This document shows positions 48,701-56,071 of a DNA stretch of 64,000 nt, piece after piece. The notes under the pieces are model-generated. The model was not told where the DNA came from. It was given only the letters and a program-made list of their open reading frames with translations, and ran no database searches. The stretch is from Saprospiraceae bacterium UBA3362 (lineage in GTDB: Bacteria > Bacteroidota > Bacteroidia > Chitinophagales > Saprospiraceae). The first letter of the stretch is position 1. Each line of letters starts with the position of its first letter. The translations under genes and the position numbers were made by a program. The stretch covers positions 44,214-108,213 of the forward strand of contig DEQQ01000086.1 of the NCBI GenBank assembly GCA_002360455.1. The letters are read 5' to 3'.

Positions 48701-49701
48701 TTTTGGGACTTCAAGAATTTAATAATCCATTTCAATATATAGCAGCAGACGTGAATTTGAGCAAATCTGTTACAACAAAAGATATTGCAGATATTAGAAA
48801 ATTAATTCTTGGGATAGATACAAAATTTGAACATGCCAAAAGTTGGAGATTTTTAGATGCAAGTTATCAATTCCAATCAGTAAATAATTGTTTATATGAA
48901 AATTGGCAAGAGACCTACAGGATAAATCAGTTATCTTCTGACCTCAAGATGGATTTCGTTGCTGTCAAGCTTGGAGATCTCAACTTTAATGCAAAAGTCC
49001 ATTTTAATAAAGATCAAATCGAGACGAGATCAAGCAAGCCTTTGCAAATTCATTTTACAGATTTGCAATTGCTTCAAGATCAAAGAATAGAAATTCCTAT
49101 CACCATTGAGAATGGAGATCAATTTGATGCCTTTCAGTTTACTCTCAATTTAGATCCAACTCAAGTAGAATTAATTCAAGTTGTGAATACATCTTCAATA
49201 TTTGGTGAAGAATTCTATAGCCTGCATCAAAAACAGAAAGGGAAATTGCCTGTGGCATGGAATGGAAATTTGAACTCGAATACGACTTTATTCAGCATAC
49301 TCATTCAGACTAAAAAACCCGGCTTATTGAGCAATGCGATAAAATTAAATTCTGAAATTACTCCTGCTGTTGCATTTGAAAAGGGTAGTGGCGACCAAAG
49401 TAAAATTGAATTTTGGGCTCGATTGGTTTCAGAATCAGGAGAGCGAACTCCACTTTGTGTTGAACCTAATCCTTGGAAGGTCAGCGCAAGTTTGCATTTT
49501 TACTGCGAGCATTCTTCAATGGTCGATCTACAAATATTCGATGTATCTGGCAAACAAGTTTATTCAAAATCTAGACAATGTTTAGAAGGTAGGAATGAAT
49601 GGATAATAAAGCGTGATGAGTTAGCAGGAACAGGCGTTTACCTTGTTCAACTTTCGCAGAACGGGCAGACTTATAAGAGCAAGATGATACTGATTGATTA
49701 A
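45721..49701 (+). CDS. Large T9SS-exported surface protein with HYR-like, dockerin-like and cohesin-like modules (third paralogue)
   Basis: A 1326-aa protein parallel in layout to the gene at 28216. It has an N-terminal hydrophobic export signal (GGIVVFISISIAVFASVF) and HYR-like domains with the same landmarks (GNSCWSTIFVEDKFSPVILC, APVAICEKSVIVS, FPLIVCPPDIQIDCSFDFD, RDTSFCNFQPNC). A carboxypeptidase-regulatory-like domain follows (GIIKSSKSEALQDVQIFLKG), then the dockerin-like pair (NGVSTADIVMIQKHLLG; DVNLSKSVTTKDIADIRKLILG). A cohesin-like domain (RIEIPITIENGDQFDAFQFTL) and a T9SS sorting domain (LQIFDVSGKQVYSK, GTGVYLVQLSQ) close it. It probably shares a surface structure with the other two proteins. 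It ends with its own terminator. Confidence 0.82.
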   Translation: MIQFNSKSQFQTLGGIVVFISISIAVFASVFHSKNYRFSTTKDPLTKIFSISCQNIYLSLNEFCQDTITVDAVLADKSLCCAHLRLDLSYYGAPVPNPITKDYLGKSIKATVYDSISGNSCWSTIFVEDKFSPVILCLEDTVSCQQFFSDQVIVPQVADNCTNAHLRLLDEVLTPLDCDDDYIKIVTRKWVAEDSLGNVSDTCTQTILIERFLIDSVVYPSNDTFLCSDIVLTDDNGFPSPFVTGVPLYFGDSLYPNNPHCYVNVDYLDEDLGEVSCIRKILRTWRVIEFHCNTRVERTMPQWIYILDTSGPQIINPILDFELSVGSHECYAIHTLPSIDVVDACHNIVRIDVIYPKGVLINQNGGQVKLPVGRDTIIYRAYDQCYRLTADTVIATVRDLSAPVAICEKSVIVSIPQSGQALLSATAVDDGSYDSCGDVELAVRRMDLNSCETVGEDDWGPSIRFCCADAGKEIMIALRVTDLSGNTSVCMTIVEVQDKAFPLIVCPPDIQIDCSFDFDLEHLATSFGEVVDGSTARKPIVIDPSYHPVFYGPAVDGYAEDVCLDTVIETVDSKLNNCQQGIITRTFIARDFAGNTDTCKQTIHVVQFNILSSLDVVWPLDFDTLSCDPVSLIPELLEDSLIKQPIVLDNECRLIGISYDDKFYQPSPGEEACSKIFRCWSVLDWCSMDDQGNMIILRDTQIIKLINKTPPQLVNPCRDTSFCNFQPNCPPLLVNLPYPATDDCIASDELYYQYRVDLFSNGSIDVIQDGIGKDIFSATLPVGVHLMHVTIEDRCGNYANCTHGLEIRNCKPPTAYCYSGLALSLVAIDTNGDGIKDVEVDTLYARDLNLSSDTNCGSSLSFAFSTNFNDTVRVYNCDSIGRREVNMYVRDQFGNTDFCKTFVIVQDNNMDTVCPQNFAHEIYGIIKSSKSEALQDVQIFLKGSTIEEYSSDVNGEYRMGKKQAQFNGLIEPVKSDDMLNGVSTADIVMIQKHLLGLQEFNNPFQYIAADVNLSKSVTTKDIADIRKLILGIDTKFEHAKSWRFLDASYQFQSVNNCLYENWQETYRINQLSSDLKMDFVAVKLGDLNFNAKVHFNKDQIETRSSKPLQIHFTDLQLLQDQRIEIPITIENGDQFDAFQFTLNLDPTQVELIQVVNTSSIFGEEFYSLHQKQKGKLPVAWNGNLNSNTTLFSILIQTKKPGLLSNAIKLNSEITPAVAFEKGSGDQSKIEFWARLVSESGERTPLCVEPNPWKVSASLHFYCEHSSMVDLQIFDVSGKQVYSKSRQCLEGRNEWIIKRDELAGTGVYLVQLSQNGQTYKSKMILID

Positions 49702-49723
49702 ACATGAACAATTCGATAAAGGA

Positions 49724-49755
49724 GGTCATGGATGTTTTTCTATGGCCTTTTTTTT
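49724..49755 (+). terminator. Rho-independent terminator after the third surface-protein gene
   Basis: GGTCAT (49724-49729) pairs with ATGGCC (49742-49747), including one G-T pair, followed by eight T residues. Confidence 0.7.
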
Positions 49756-50089
49756 ACCATTTGGCTCACGTTTTAGCTTGTTTTTACAGCATAAGCTCCA
49801 TATTTTGATGATTCAGTTAGTAAACTATTGGAAATCAATAGTTTAAAATTTTATTAAAAATTAAACTTTTTGATTTTAATTTGTTTTCATGTTCTATTTT
49901 TACATCTCATTCTTGACGAAGCAAAGCCATAAAATAGTTTGAAGAAACTGACGGTAGTCTCGGTTTTTTAGCTAACGTAAAATCAATTTTAGCAACAAGA
50001 AAAACAAAGATAGGCTGTAAGTTTAGTGTCAATAATTGGATGTCTTAGGTGGATGTTTATTTAAAAAAAATTGGAACTCAACATAGAAA
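49756..50089. other. Intergenic region upstream of the polyamine genes
   Basis: About 330 bp without a coding frame. It contains one copy of the recurrent TTTAGCTTGTTTTT motif (49773-49786). No TAnnTTTG promoter is obvious before the arginine decarboxylase gene. Confidence 0.4.
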
Positions 50090-51490
50090 ATGGTAAATCG
50101 ATACTTTGACCTAATAGATCAAACCTATTATTTTCCTCAGGACGGATTTGATTTGGAGAAAGATGAACTTGTGTTCAACGGGATTCCGTTGATGCCGTTA
50201 ATTGAGAAATACGGTACACCTTTCAAAATGACCTACTTACCCAAAATAGGCGATCAAATCAAAAAAGCTAAAAATCAATTCAATAAATCCATAAAGGCCG
50301 AATCTTATAAAGGCAAATATTATTATTGTTATTGCACAAAATGTTGTCACTTCTCTTATGTTTTAGAAGAGGTATTGCAGCATGATGTCCAGATAGAAAC
50401 TTCATCAGCTTTTGATATAGATTTAATATTGAATTTATATAAAAACGGAAGAATTGATAAAGATCACATTATAGTCAACAATGGATTTAAGACCAAACAG
50501 TATCTCCAAAATATTGCCAACCTTATAAATTCGGGATTCAAAAATGTGATTCCTGTTTGTGACAATAAGTTTGAGTTCGATGCATATGAGGAGTTGTTTC
50601 ATAAGAAATGTAAAATCGGAATTCGAGTTGCTACAGAAGAAGAACCGGCTTTTGAATTTTATACCTCAAGATTGGGAATTCGTTCCTCAGAAGTGGTGGA
50701 TTTTTGTAGAGAAAAACTGAGGAAGAATAAGAAGTTTGAACTGTATATGTTGCATTTTTTTGTAGATACAGGAATAAAAGATACAGTTTATTATTGGGGA
50801 GAACTTAAGCGTGGAATTAAAACCTACATTGAACTAAAAAAACATTTTCCATCTCTCTCTGCGATTAATATAGGCGGCGGAATGCCAATCCGAAACTCTT
50901 TGGGCTTCGAGTATGATTACAAATATATGATCCAGCAGATTGTAAAGATGATCAAAGATGCCTGTGATGAAGATGGAATTCCTGAACCTGATATTTACAC
51001 CGAATTTGGAAAATATACTGTGGGAGAAAGCGGAGCTACAATTTTTTCGGTTTTAGAACAAAAACAACAAAATGATTCCGAGCTATGGTATATGGTAGAC
51101 AATTCTTTGATGAATACCTTGCCGGACAGTTGGGGAATAGCAGAGAGATTTATTTTGTTGCCAATCAATAAATGGAATAACGAATACAGAAGAATAAATA
51201 TTGGTGGATTAAGTTGTGATAATTCTGATTTCTATAATAAAGAAGCACAAAATCAACAATTGTTTTTGCCGGCTTATGATCGCAATGACAAGGAGCCTCT
51301 TTATTTAGGATTTTTTCATACGGGAGCTTATCAAGATGCTTTGTCGGGTTATGGAGGAATTAAGCATTGTTTAATTCCATCTCCCAAGCATATTTTGGTA
51401 GATCGAGATGAAAATGGAAATTTGGTAGACTGGATTTACAGTGAAGAGCAAAGTTCTAAGGATATGCTCAATATTTTAGGTTACAAATAG
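50090..51490 (+). CDS. speA: PLP-dependent arginine decarboxylase (fold III, Bacteroidota type)
   Basis: This 466-aa protein matches the fold-III (alanine-racemase-like) amino-acid decarboxylases. The PLP lysine is in YCTKCCHF (Lys84), where classical SpeA has YPIKVNQ. The substrate strand follows as VQIETSSAFDIDLIL, then VNNGFK, the phosphate-binding NIGGGMPIRN and a C-terminal GESGATIF block. It is shorter than E. coli SpeA (658 aa). The predicted reaction is arginine to agmatine plus CO2. The assignment rests on the fold and on the agmatinase gene 58 bp downstream, which would use the product. Another basic amino-acid decarboxylase of the same fold (lysine, diaminopimelate) is the main alternative. 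Confidence 0.82.
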   Translation: MVNRYFDLIDQTYYFPQDGFDLEKDELVFNGIPLMPLIEKYGTPFKMTYLPKIGDQIKKAKNQFNKSIKAESYKGKYYYCYCTKCCHFSYVLEEVLQHDVQIETSSAFDIDLILNLYKNGRIDKDHIIVNNGFKTKQYLQNIANLINSGFKNVIPVCDNKFEFDAYEELFHKKCKIGIRVATEEEPAFEFYTSRLGIRSSEVVDFCREKLRKNKKFELYMLHFFVDTGIKDTVYYWGELKRGIKTYIELKKHFPSLSAINIGGGMPIRNSLGFEYDYKYMIQQIVKMIKDACDEDGIPEPDIYTEFGKYTVGESGATIFSVLEQKQQNDSELWYMVDNSLMNTLPDSWGIAERFILLPINKWNNEYRRINIGGLSCDNSDFYNKEAQNQQLFLPAYDRNDKEPLYLGFFHTGAYQDALSGYGGIKHCLIPSPKHILVDRDENGNLVDWIYSEEQSSKDMLNILGYK

Positions 51491-51548
51491 GATTGATTTT
51501 TACAAATGAAAAGTCCATTATTTAAGCATTGATCATTAATTATTTTTC

Positions 51549-52418
51549 ATGATACCTGAAACAAATACTTATGCCGGAATTCCGGCTCAATATGCAGGAG
51601 AAACAGATTCAAAAGTGATACTAACTTCCATTCCTTATGATGGCACATCCACATGGGGAAAGGGCGCAGATAAAGGCTTTGAAGCCTTTCGATTTGCTTC
51701 CGAAAATATGGAACTATTTGATATAGAAACAAACTCTGAGCCTTATGTGCATGGCGTTTATATGGCCCCGGCTGTTGACGTAGAAAATGTCAGTCCGGAA
51801 GAGATGGTTGCGCGAACTTACAAAAGAACAAAAGAACTTCTGCAGACTAAAAAGTTGTTGACCTTTTTTGGTGGAGAACATTCCGTGAGTATTGGAGTTT
51901 TGCGCGCTTATGCAGAATCTTATCCCAATCTTTCTGTATTGCAATTGGACGCTCACACAGATTTAAGACAAGAATATCACGGTACAAAATACAATCACGC
52001 CTGTGCTGTAGCTGAGGCTCAACGTTCAAGTCAACTTTTTCAAGTAGGAATTAGAAGTATGGATATTTCAGAAAGGCAATATCTGCAACGAGAAAAAGTT
52101 TATTTTGCACATGAGATCATGGATCAAGATTATTGGATGGAGGAATGTCTCAAGAAAATGACAGATCAGGTTTACATTACCTTAGATTTGGATGTATTTG
52201 ATTCTTCATTGATGCCAAGTACAGGAACTCCGGAACCCGGTGGAATGCAGTGGTACCAAGTATTGCAGTTTTTAAGAATGGTGTTTAAAAGAAAAACGGT
52301 AGTTGGATTTGATATTGTAGAATTGGCTCCCAATCCCAATAATCCGGCCCCGGATTTTTTAGCAGCCAAACTTTATTATAAAATGTTGGCTTATTATTTC
52401 GAAAAAGAAAATTTTTAA
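51549..52418 (+). CDS. speB: Agmatinase/arginase (ureohydrolase) family protein
   Basis: The 289-aa protein has the binuclear manganese motifs of ureohydrolases: GGEHS (about residues 107-111), DAHTDLR and DLDVFDSS, plus the opening SIPYDGTSTWGKGADKG. Placed between an arginine decarboxylase and a deoxyhypusine-synthase-like gene, it most likely hydrolyses agmatine to putrescine and urea rather than acting as arginase. It ends 22 bp before the next gene. All metal ligands are present. Confidence 0.9.
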   Translation: MIPETNTYAGIPAQYAGETDSKVILTSIPYDGTSTWGKGADKGFEAFRFASENMELFDIETNSEPYVHGVYMAPAVDVENVSPEEMVARTYKRTKELLQTKKLLTFFGGEHSVSIGVLRAYAESYPNLSVLQLDAHTDLRQEYHGTKYNHACAVAEAQRSSQLFQVGIRSMDISERQYLQREKVYFAHEIMDQDYWMEECLKKMTDQVYITLDLDVFDSSLMPSTGTPEPGGMQWYQVLQFLRMVFKRKTVVGFDIVELAPNPNNPAPDFLAAKLYYKMLAYYFEKENF

Positions 52419-52440
52419 TTCATTCAATATTTTTATTCTA

Positions 52441-53415
52441 ATGAACAAAGGTCCTATATCCCAATTTATCACCCATCATTACAGACATTTTAACGCTGCA
52501 GCCTTAGTGGATGCTGCCAAAGGATACGAACAACATTTGTTGGAAGGTGGAAAAATGATGGTGACTCTTGCAGGTGCAATGAGTACAGCAGAGCTGGGTG
52601 TTTCTTTAGCCGAAATGATAAGACAGGGCAAAGTGGATATCATTTCTTGCACAGGAGCAAATTTGGAAGAAGATCTAATGAATCTGGTGGCTCATAGTCA
52701 TTACAAAAGAATTCCAAACTACAGAGACCTCACTCCTCAACAAGAGTGGGAGCTACTGGAGCAGGGTCTCAATCGTGTGACCGATACTTGTATTCCCGAA
52801 GAAGAAGCCTTCAGAAGATTGCAGTCTCATATTGTTGAAATATGGAAAGAAGCAGATCAAAAATCAGAGCGATTTTTTCCTCATGAGTATATGTACAAAA
52901 TGATAACAAGCGGTGTGCTCAAGCAATACTATGAAATCGATCCAAAAAATTCTTGGATGATTGCTGCAGCAGAACGCAATCTGCCTATCATTGTAGGTGG
53001 ATGGGAAGACTCTACGATGGCCAATATTTTTGCATCCTATGTAATCAAAAATGAAATCAAGGCCTCTACCATGAAGAGCGGAATAGAATATATGGTCTAT
53101 CTGTCGGAGTGGTATAGACAAAATTCAGGGGGCAAAGGAGTTGGATTTTTTCAGATCGGAGGAGGAATAGCAGGAGATTTTCCAATCTGTGTTGTGCCCA
53201 TGATGTATCAAGATTTGGAGTGGCATGATGTACCGTTTTGGGGATACTTTTGTCAGATTTCAGACAGTACTACTTCGTACGGTTCCTATTCAGGCGCGGT
53301 TCCTAATGAAAAAATCACCTGGGGAAAATTGGACATCAATACTCCAAAGTTCATCGTAGAATCCGATGCCACCATTGTGGCTCCACTTATTTTTGCATAT
53401 GTATTGGGTTGGTAA
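52441..53415 (+). CDS. Deoxyhypusine-synthase-like protein (possible homospermidine synthase)
   Basis: A 324-aa member of the deoxyhypusine synthase (DHS) family: NAD-fold segments MVTLAGAMSTAELG and ISCTGANLEEDLMNLVAHSHY, and the C-terminal ITWGKLDI containing the conserved catalytic lysine (near residue 296). Bacteria have no eIF5A to modify. Family relatives act as homospermidine synthases or in polyamine-based reactions on NAD and spermidine, so a role in making a long polyamine from putrescine is the best guess. Where eukaryotic DHS has GGGVxKHH, this protein has GGGIAGDFP, so the active site has diverged. It is third in a speA-speB-DHS order. Confidence 0.8.
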   Translation: MNKGPISQFITHHYRHFNAAALVDAAKGYEQHLLEGGKMMVTLAGAMSTAELGVSLAEMIRQGKVDIISCTGANLEEDLMNLVAHSHYKRIPNYRDLTPQQEWELLEQGLNRVTDTCIPEEEAFRRLQSHIVEIWKEADQKSERFFPHEYMYKMITSGVLKQYYEIDPKNSWMIAAAERNLPIIVGGWEDSTMANIFASYVIKNEIKASTMKSGIEYMVYLSEWYRQNSGGKGVGFFQIGGGIAGDFPICVVPMMYQDLEWHDVPFWGYFCQISDSTTSYGSYSGAVPNEKITWGKLDINTPKFIVESDATIVAPLIFAYVLGW

Positions 53416-53588
53416 CCAATAGAATAGAGTCCTATTTAGGCTTTTTGGTTTCGAATCAATGAACCGTTTCAGACTTTAAGGATATTTTAACGAATGGTCC
53501 ATTAACCATTTACTTTTCGTGACATCTAATGATTAAAGACGAAGATGATAAATCTTCAAAATTGGAATCAAATTAAAAATTAATTGTC

Positions 53589-54011
53589 ATGAAAAAGCTT
53601 GTTTATTTATTCAGTTTAGTAGCAGTTGCCATACTTTGTTTATCCCTTAATTCTTGTGCATTCAAAGCTCAGGTAAAAAAAACCTCGGCTTCTCAAGAGC
53701 TTAGTGCCAATACACAGAAAAAACAAAGTAAAACCAAGCCATCTAAAAAATCTAACATTGTAAAAAAACAAAAAGAAGTAAAACAAGAAGAGGAAATTCT
53801 TGTGGTGACAAAAGCTTCTGAGGAAAAGTCTGTAGAAGAAATCGAATTAAAAGAGGAAGTGGTTACGAAGAAAGGAGAGAAACAAGCTACAAAATCAGGA
53901 AATGAGCAAGTGATTGATACTACTGAGCTTGCAGACATTTTGATTGATGAACCCTTTGAGCAGGTGATTGATACTTCCGAGCTTTACACCAATTTGGTTA
54001 GAGTAAAATAA
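53589..54011 (+). CDS. Small Lys/Glu-rich lipoprotein
   Basis: A 140-aa protein with a lipoprotein signal peptide (KKLVYLFSLVAVAILCLSLNSC, lipid attachment at Cys23). A highly charged, low-complexity Lys/Glu/Ser region follows (about residues 30-110), with an imperfect repeat EQVIDTTEL / EQVIDTSEL near the end. The charged part could be an extended spacer. I do not recognise a family. It is followed by a good terminator and stands as a single transcription unit. Confidence 0.65.
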   Translation: MKKLVYLFSLVAVAILCLSLNSCAFKAQVKKTSASQELSANTQKKQSKTKPSKKSNIVKKQKEVKQEEEILVVTKASEEKSVEEIELKEEVVTKKGEKQATKSGNEQVIDTTELADILIDEPFEQVIDTSELYTNLVRVK

Positions 54012-54035
54012 AGACATATAGATAAACAAGCAAGG

Positions 54036-54072
54036 GCGTCGGTATAAATGATAAATTTGGCCGGCGCTTTTT
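54036..54072 (+). terminator. Rho-independent terminator after the lipoprotein gene
   Basis: GCGTCGG (54036-54042) pairs with CCGGCGC (54061-54067) with one T-G pair across an 18-base loop, followed by five T residues and more T-rich DNA. The rest of the 372-bp gap up to 54384 shows nothing I can name. Confidence 0.7.
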
Positions 54073-54383
54073 ATTTTTATGAAATCTGTACCTTAGTTTT
54101 AATAATAGCAACTGTGCGAAATTCGGCTCAATAAGATCGATATCAAAATGACTAAGAAGCCAATTTATAAATTTCTTTTGAGAAGGCTAGGAAGATGAAA
54201 AACCCTTAGACAAATGTGTTTTCTACTAATACACCTTCTGTATCATGTTCAAAGGTCCTGTTTGGAAATTTCTATAGACCTAAGAGATCCGGCTTGAGGA
54301 TAGGACCAATAGTTTGACAGTATTTTGCGATTAATTAAGCTCATTCTGTACTAGCTTGCAAGTTTCTCACGATATTTGCAACA

Positions 54384-55190
54384 ATGAACCTGAGCCTCAA
54401 AAGAATATTGATCTTACTCTCCTCCGTTTTATTGCTTTATTTACTGGGGATTTTTTTTATTTACATCTTTCTTAATCAGGTCATTTTTAGTCCTACTATA
54501 CTGTCTCAAAACAAACGGTATTTGTGTTCTTCCGATTGTGAGCAAGTCATTCTCAAACACCCGAATAAAGAAGAAATTATTTGCCAATATTTTAGGACGA
54601 ACAAGCTCAAAAAAGGAATCATATTATTTCTTCATGATGTGCAGGGCAATCTCAATGATTGGCTAGAGTACTCATCTGCTTTTACAGCTGCAGGATTTGA
54701 TGTTTTCATGCCGGAATATCGTGGCTTTGGAAGATCTCGAGGCAATTGTTCTGAAATAGCTCTTTATGAGGATGCAACCTTGGCTGCAGCCTTTCTTAAA
54801 TCGAAAATAAGAGAAGACAGCTTGCACATCTATGGCATTGGTTTGGCAGGTACTGTTGCAGCATACTTGGGTACTATAACTCCGGCCAGAACCGTTGTGA
54901 TCCAAAACCCGATCTATGATTTGAGAAATCTGATAAGACAAAGATTTCCTGCTCTATTATTGCCTTTTGAGTTGCGATATGATTTTTCAACTTACGAATA
55001 TATAGGAAATGTAATAAGCCCTGTTCATATTCTTGCCACTGCAGGAGGGCTACAGTGTACTCCTCAAGAATTGATGGGGCTTAAGAGTCTTCTTTCTGAT
55101 CCCAAACGCTTCAGTTTTATTGACCTCAAGAATACCGAAGAGCTGCCCAATCATCCTGATTTTGTAAAATTTTTGGAGCAAAATTTATAA
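54384..55190 (+). CDS. Membrane-anchored alpha/beta-hydrolase-fold protein lacking the nucleophile motif
   Basis: The 268-aa protein has one N-terminal membrane anchor (ILILLSSVLLLYLLGIFFIYIF) and an alpha/beta-hydrolase core like the BAAT/serine-aminopeptidase S33 type: IILFLHDVQGNLNDW (oxyanion strand), FMPEYRGFGRSRG and a nucleophile-elbow position. The elbow reads YGIGLAGTVAAY, with Gly where the catalytic Ser of GxSxG belongs. The late Asp position is also unconvincing (ILATAGGLQ). It is therefore probably not a hydrolase in the usual sense. The gene stops 1 bp before trmB and the two are likely cotranscribed. Confidence 0.75.
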   Translation: MNLSLKRILILLSSVLLLYLLGIFFIYIFLNQVIFSPTILSQNKRYLCSSDCEQVILKHPNKEEIICQYFRTNKLKKGIILFLHDVQGNLNDWLEYSSAFTAAGFDVFMPEYRGFGRSRGNCSEIALYEDATLAAAFLKSKIREDSLHIYGIGLAGTVAAYLGTITPARTVVIQNPIYDLRNLIRQRFPALLLPFELRYDFSTYEYIGNVISPVHILATAGGLQCTPQELMGLKSLLSDPKRFSFIDLKNTEELPNHPDFVKFLEQNL

Positions 55191-55191
55191 G

Positions 55192-55899
55192 ATGTCAAAA
55201 CGAAATAAACTGGAAAAATTTGCTGATAACGGACTTTTTTCCAATGTCTTGGAGAATCCTAATTTTAGCAAACCAAAGTTGATGAAAAATCAGTTTGAAG
55301 AAATTCAATTGAAGGGTCGGTGGGCCAAAGATTTTTTTGAGAATAATCATCCTATTACCCTTGAGTTGGCCTGCGGAAGAGGAGATTATACCATTCAGTT
55401 GGCACAAAGACATCCCGAAAAAAATGTTATAGGCGTTGACATCAAAGGCGCTAGAATTTGGGCAGGGGCAAAAGCTGCAATTGATTTTGGATTAAAGAAT
55501 GTTGCTTTTTTGCGCACAAGAATAGAACAAATAGCCTGTTTTTTTGAGACTGACGAAGTAGAAGAACTCTGGATCACTTTTGCAGATCCATTTCTCAAAA
55601 ACAGCAGATCTGAAAGAAGACTCAGTTCTAATTTTTATTTGGATCAATATAAGAAAATTTTGAAACAGGGAAGTATTATTCATTTAAAAACTGATGACCC
55701 TGTATTATTCGACTTTACCTTGGAAACATGTACTGCAAGATCGGATTACAGTTTATTGAAGCACAATCATGATATTTATTCTTCCAATTCTTTAGATCAT
55801 CCTGATCTTGAGTTTAAAACCTATTATGAGCTTAAACATTTGGCCATAGGCAGAACCATAAAATATTGTCAGATCCAATTGACATCAAAGGAGAATTGA
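55192..55899 (+). CDS. trmB: tRNA (guanine-N7-)-methyltransferase
   Basis: TrmB methylates G46 in the variable loop of many tRNAs using S-adenosylmethionine. The 235-aa protein has the SAM-binding TLELACGRGDYTIQLAQ, acidic strand end IGVDIKGARIW, and the TrmB block FADPFLKNSRSERRLSS (family consensus FPDPWxKxRHxKRR). It ends with LKTDDPVLFDFT, where the family has LKTD. Identification is secure. It is downstream of the hydrolase-fold gene with one base between them. Confidence 0.93.
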   Translation: MSKRNKLEKFADNGLFSNVLENPNFSKPKLMKNQFEEIQLKGRWAKDFFENNHPITLELACGRGDYTIQLAQRHPEKNVIGVDIKGARIWAGAKAAIDFGLKNVAFLRTRIEQIACFFETDEVEELWITFADPFLKNSRSERRLSSNFYLDQYKKILKQGSIIHLKTDDPVLFDFTLETCTARSDYSLLKHNHDIYSSNSLDHPDLEFKTYYELKHLAIGRTIKYCQIQLTSKEN

Positions 55900-56045
55900 A
55901 ACCAATCGTTCGATATTGGGATTTTAGCTTATTTATATTAAATTATTATTTAATATTTAAACTATAGATATATAGGTTATTAAAAGATTTTATTTGTAAT
56001 TTGATTATTATATATTATAATATTTTATATATTTAATTTATTGTT

Positions 56046-56053
56046 TATATTTG
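56046..56053 (+). promoter_or_regulatory. Candidate -7 element for the M36 peptidase gene
   Basis: TATATTTG matches TAnnTTTG 18 bases before the ATG at 56072, within a very AT-rich intergenic region. A -33 TTTG cannot be placed confidently. Confidence 0.4.
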
Positions 56054-56071
56054 CAGTAAGAAACTACTTGC

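Noticed and set aside
52441..53415. True deoxyhypusine synthase modifying eIF5A
   Set aside because: Bacteria have EF-P, not eIF5A, and the GGGVxKHH segment is replaced. A polyamine-type reaction is more likely.
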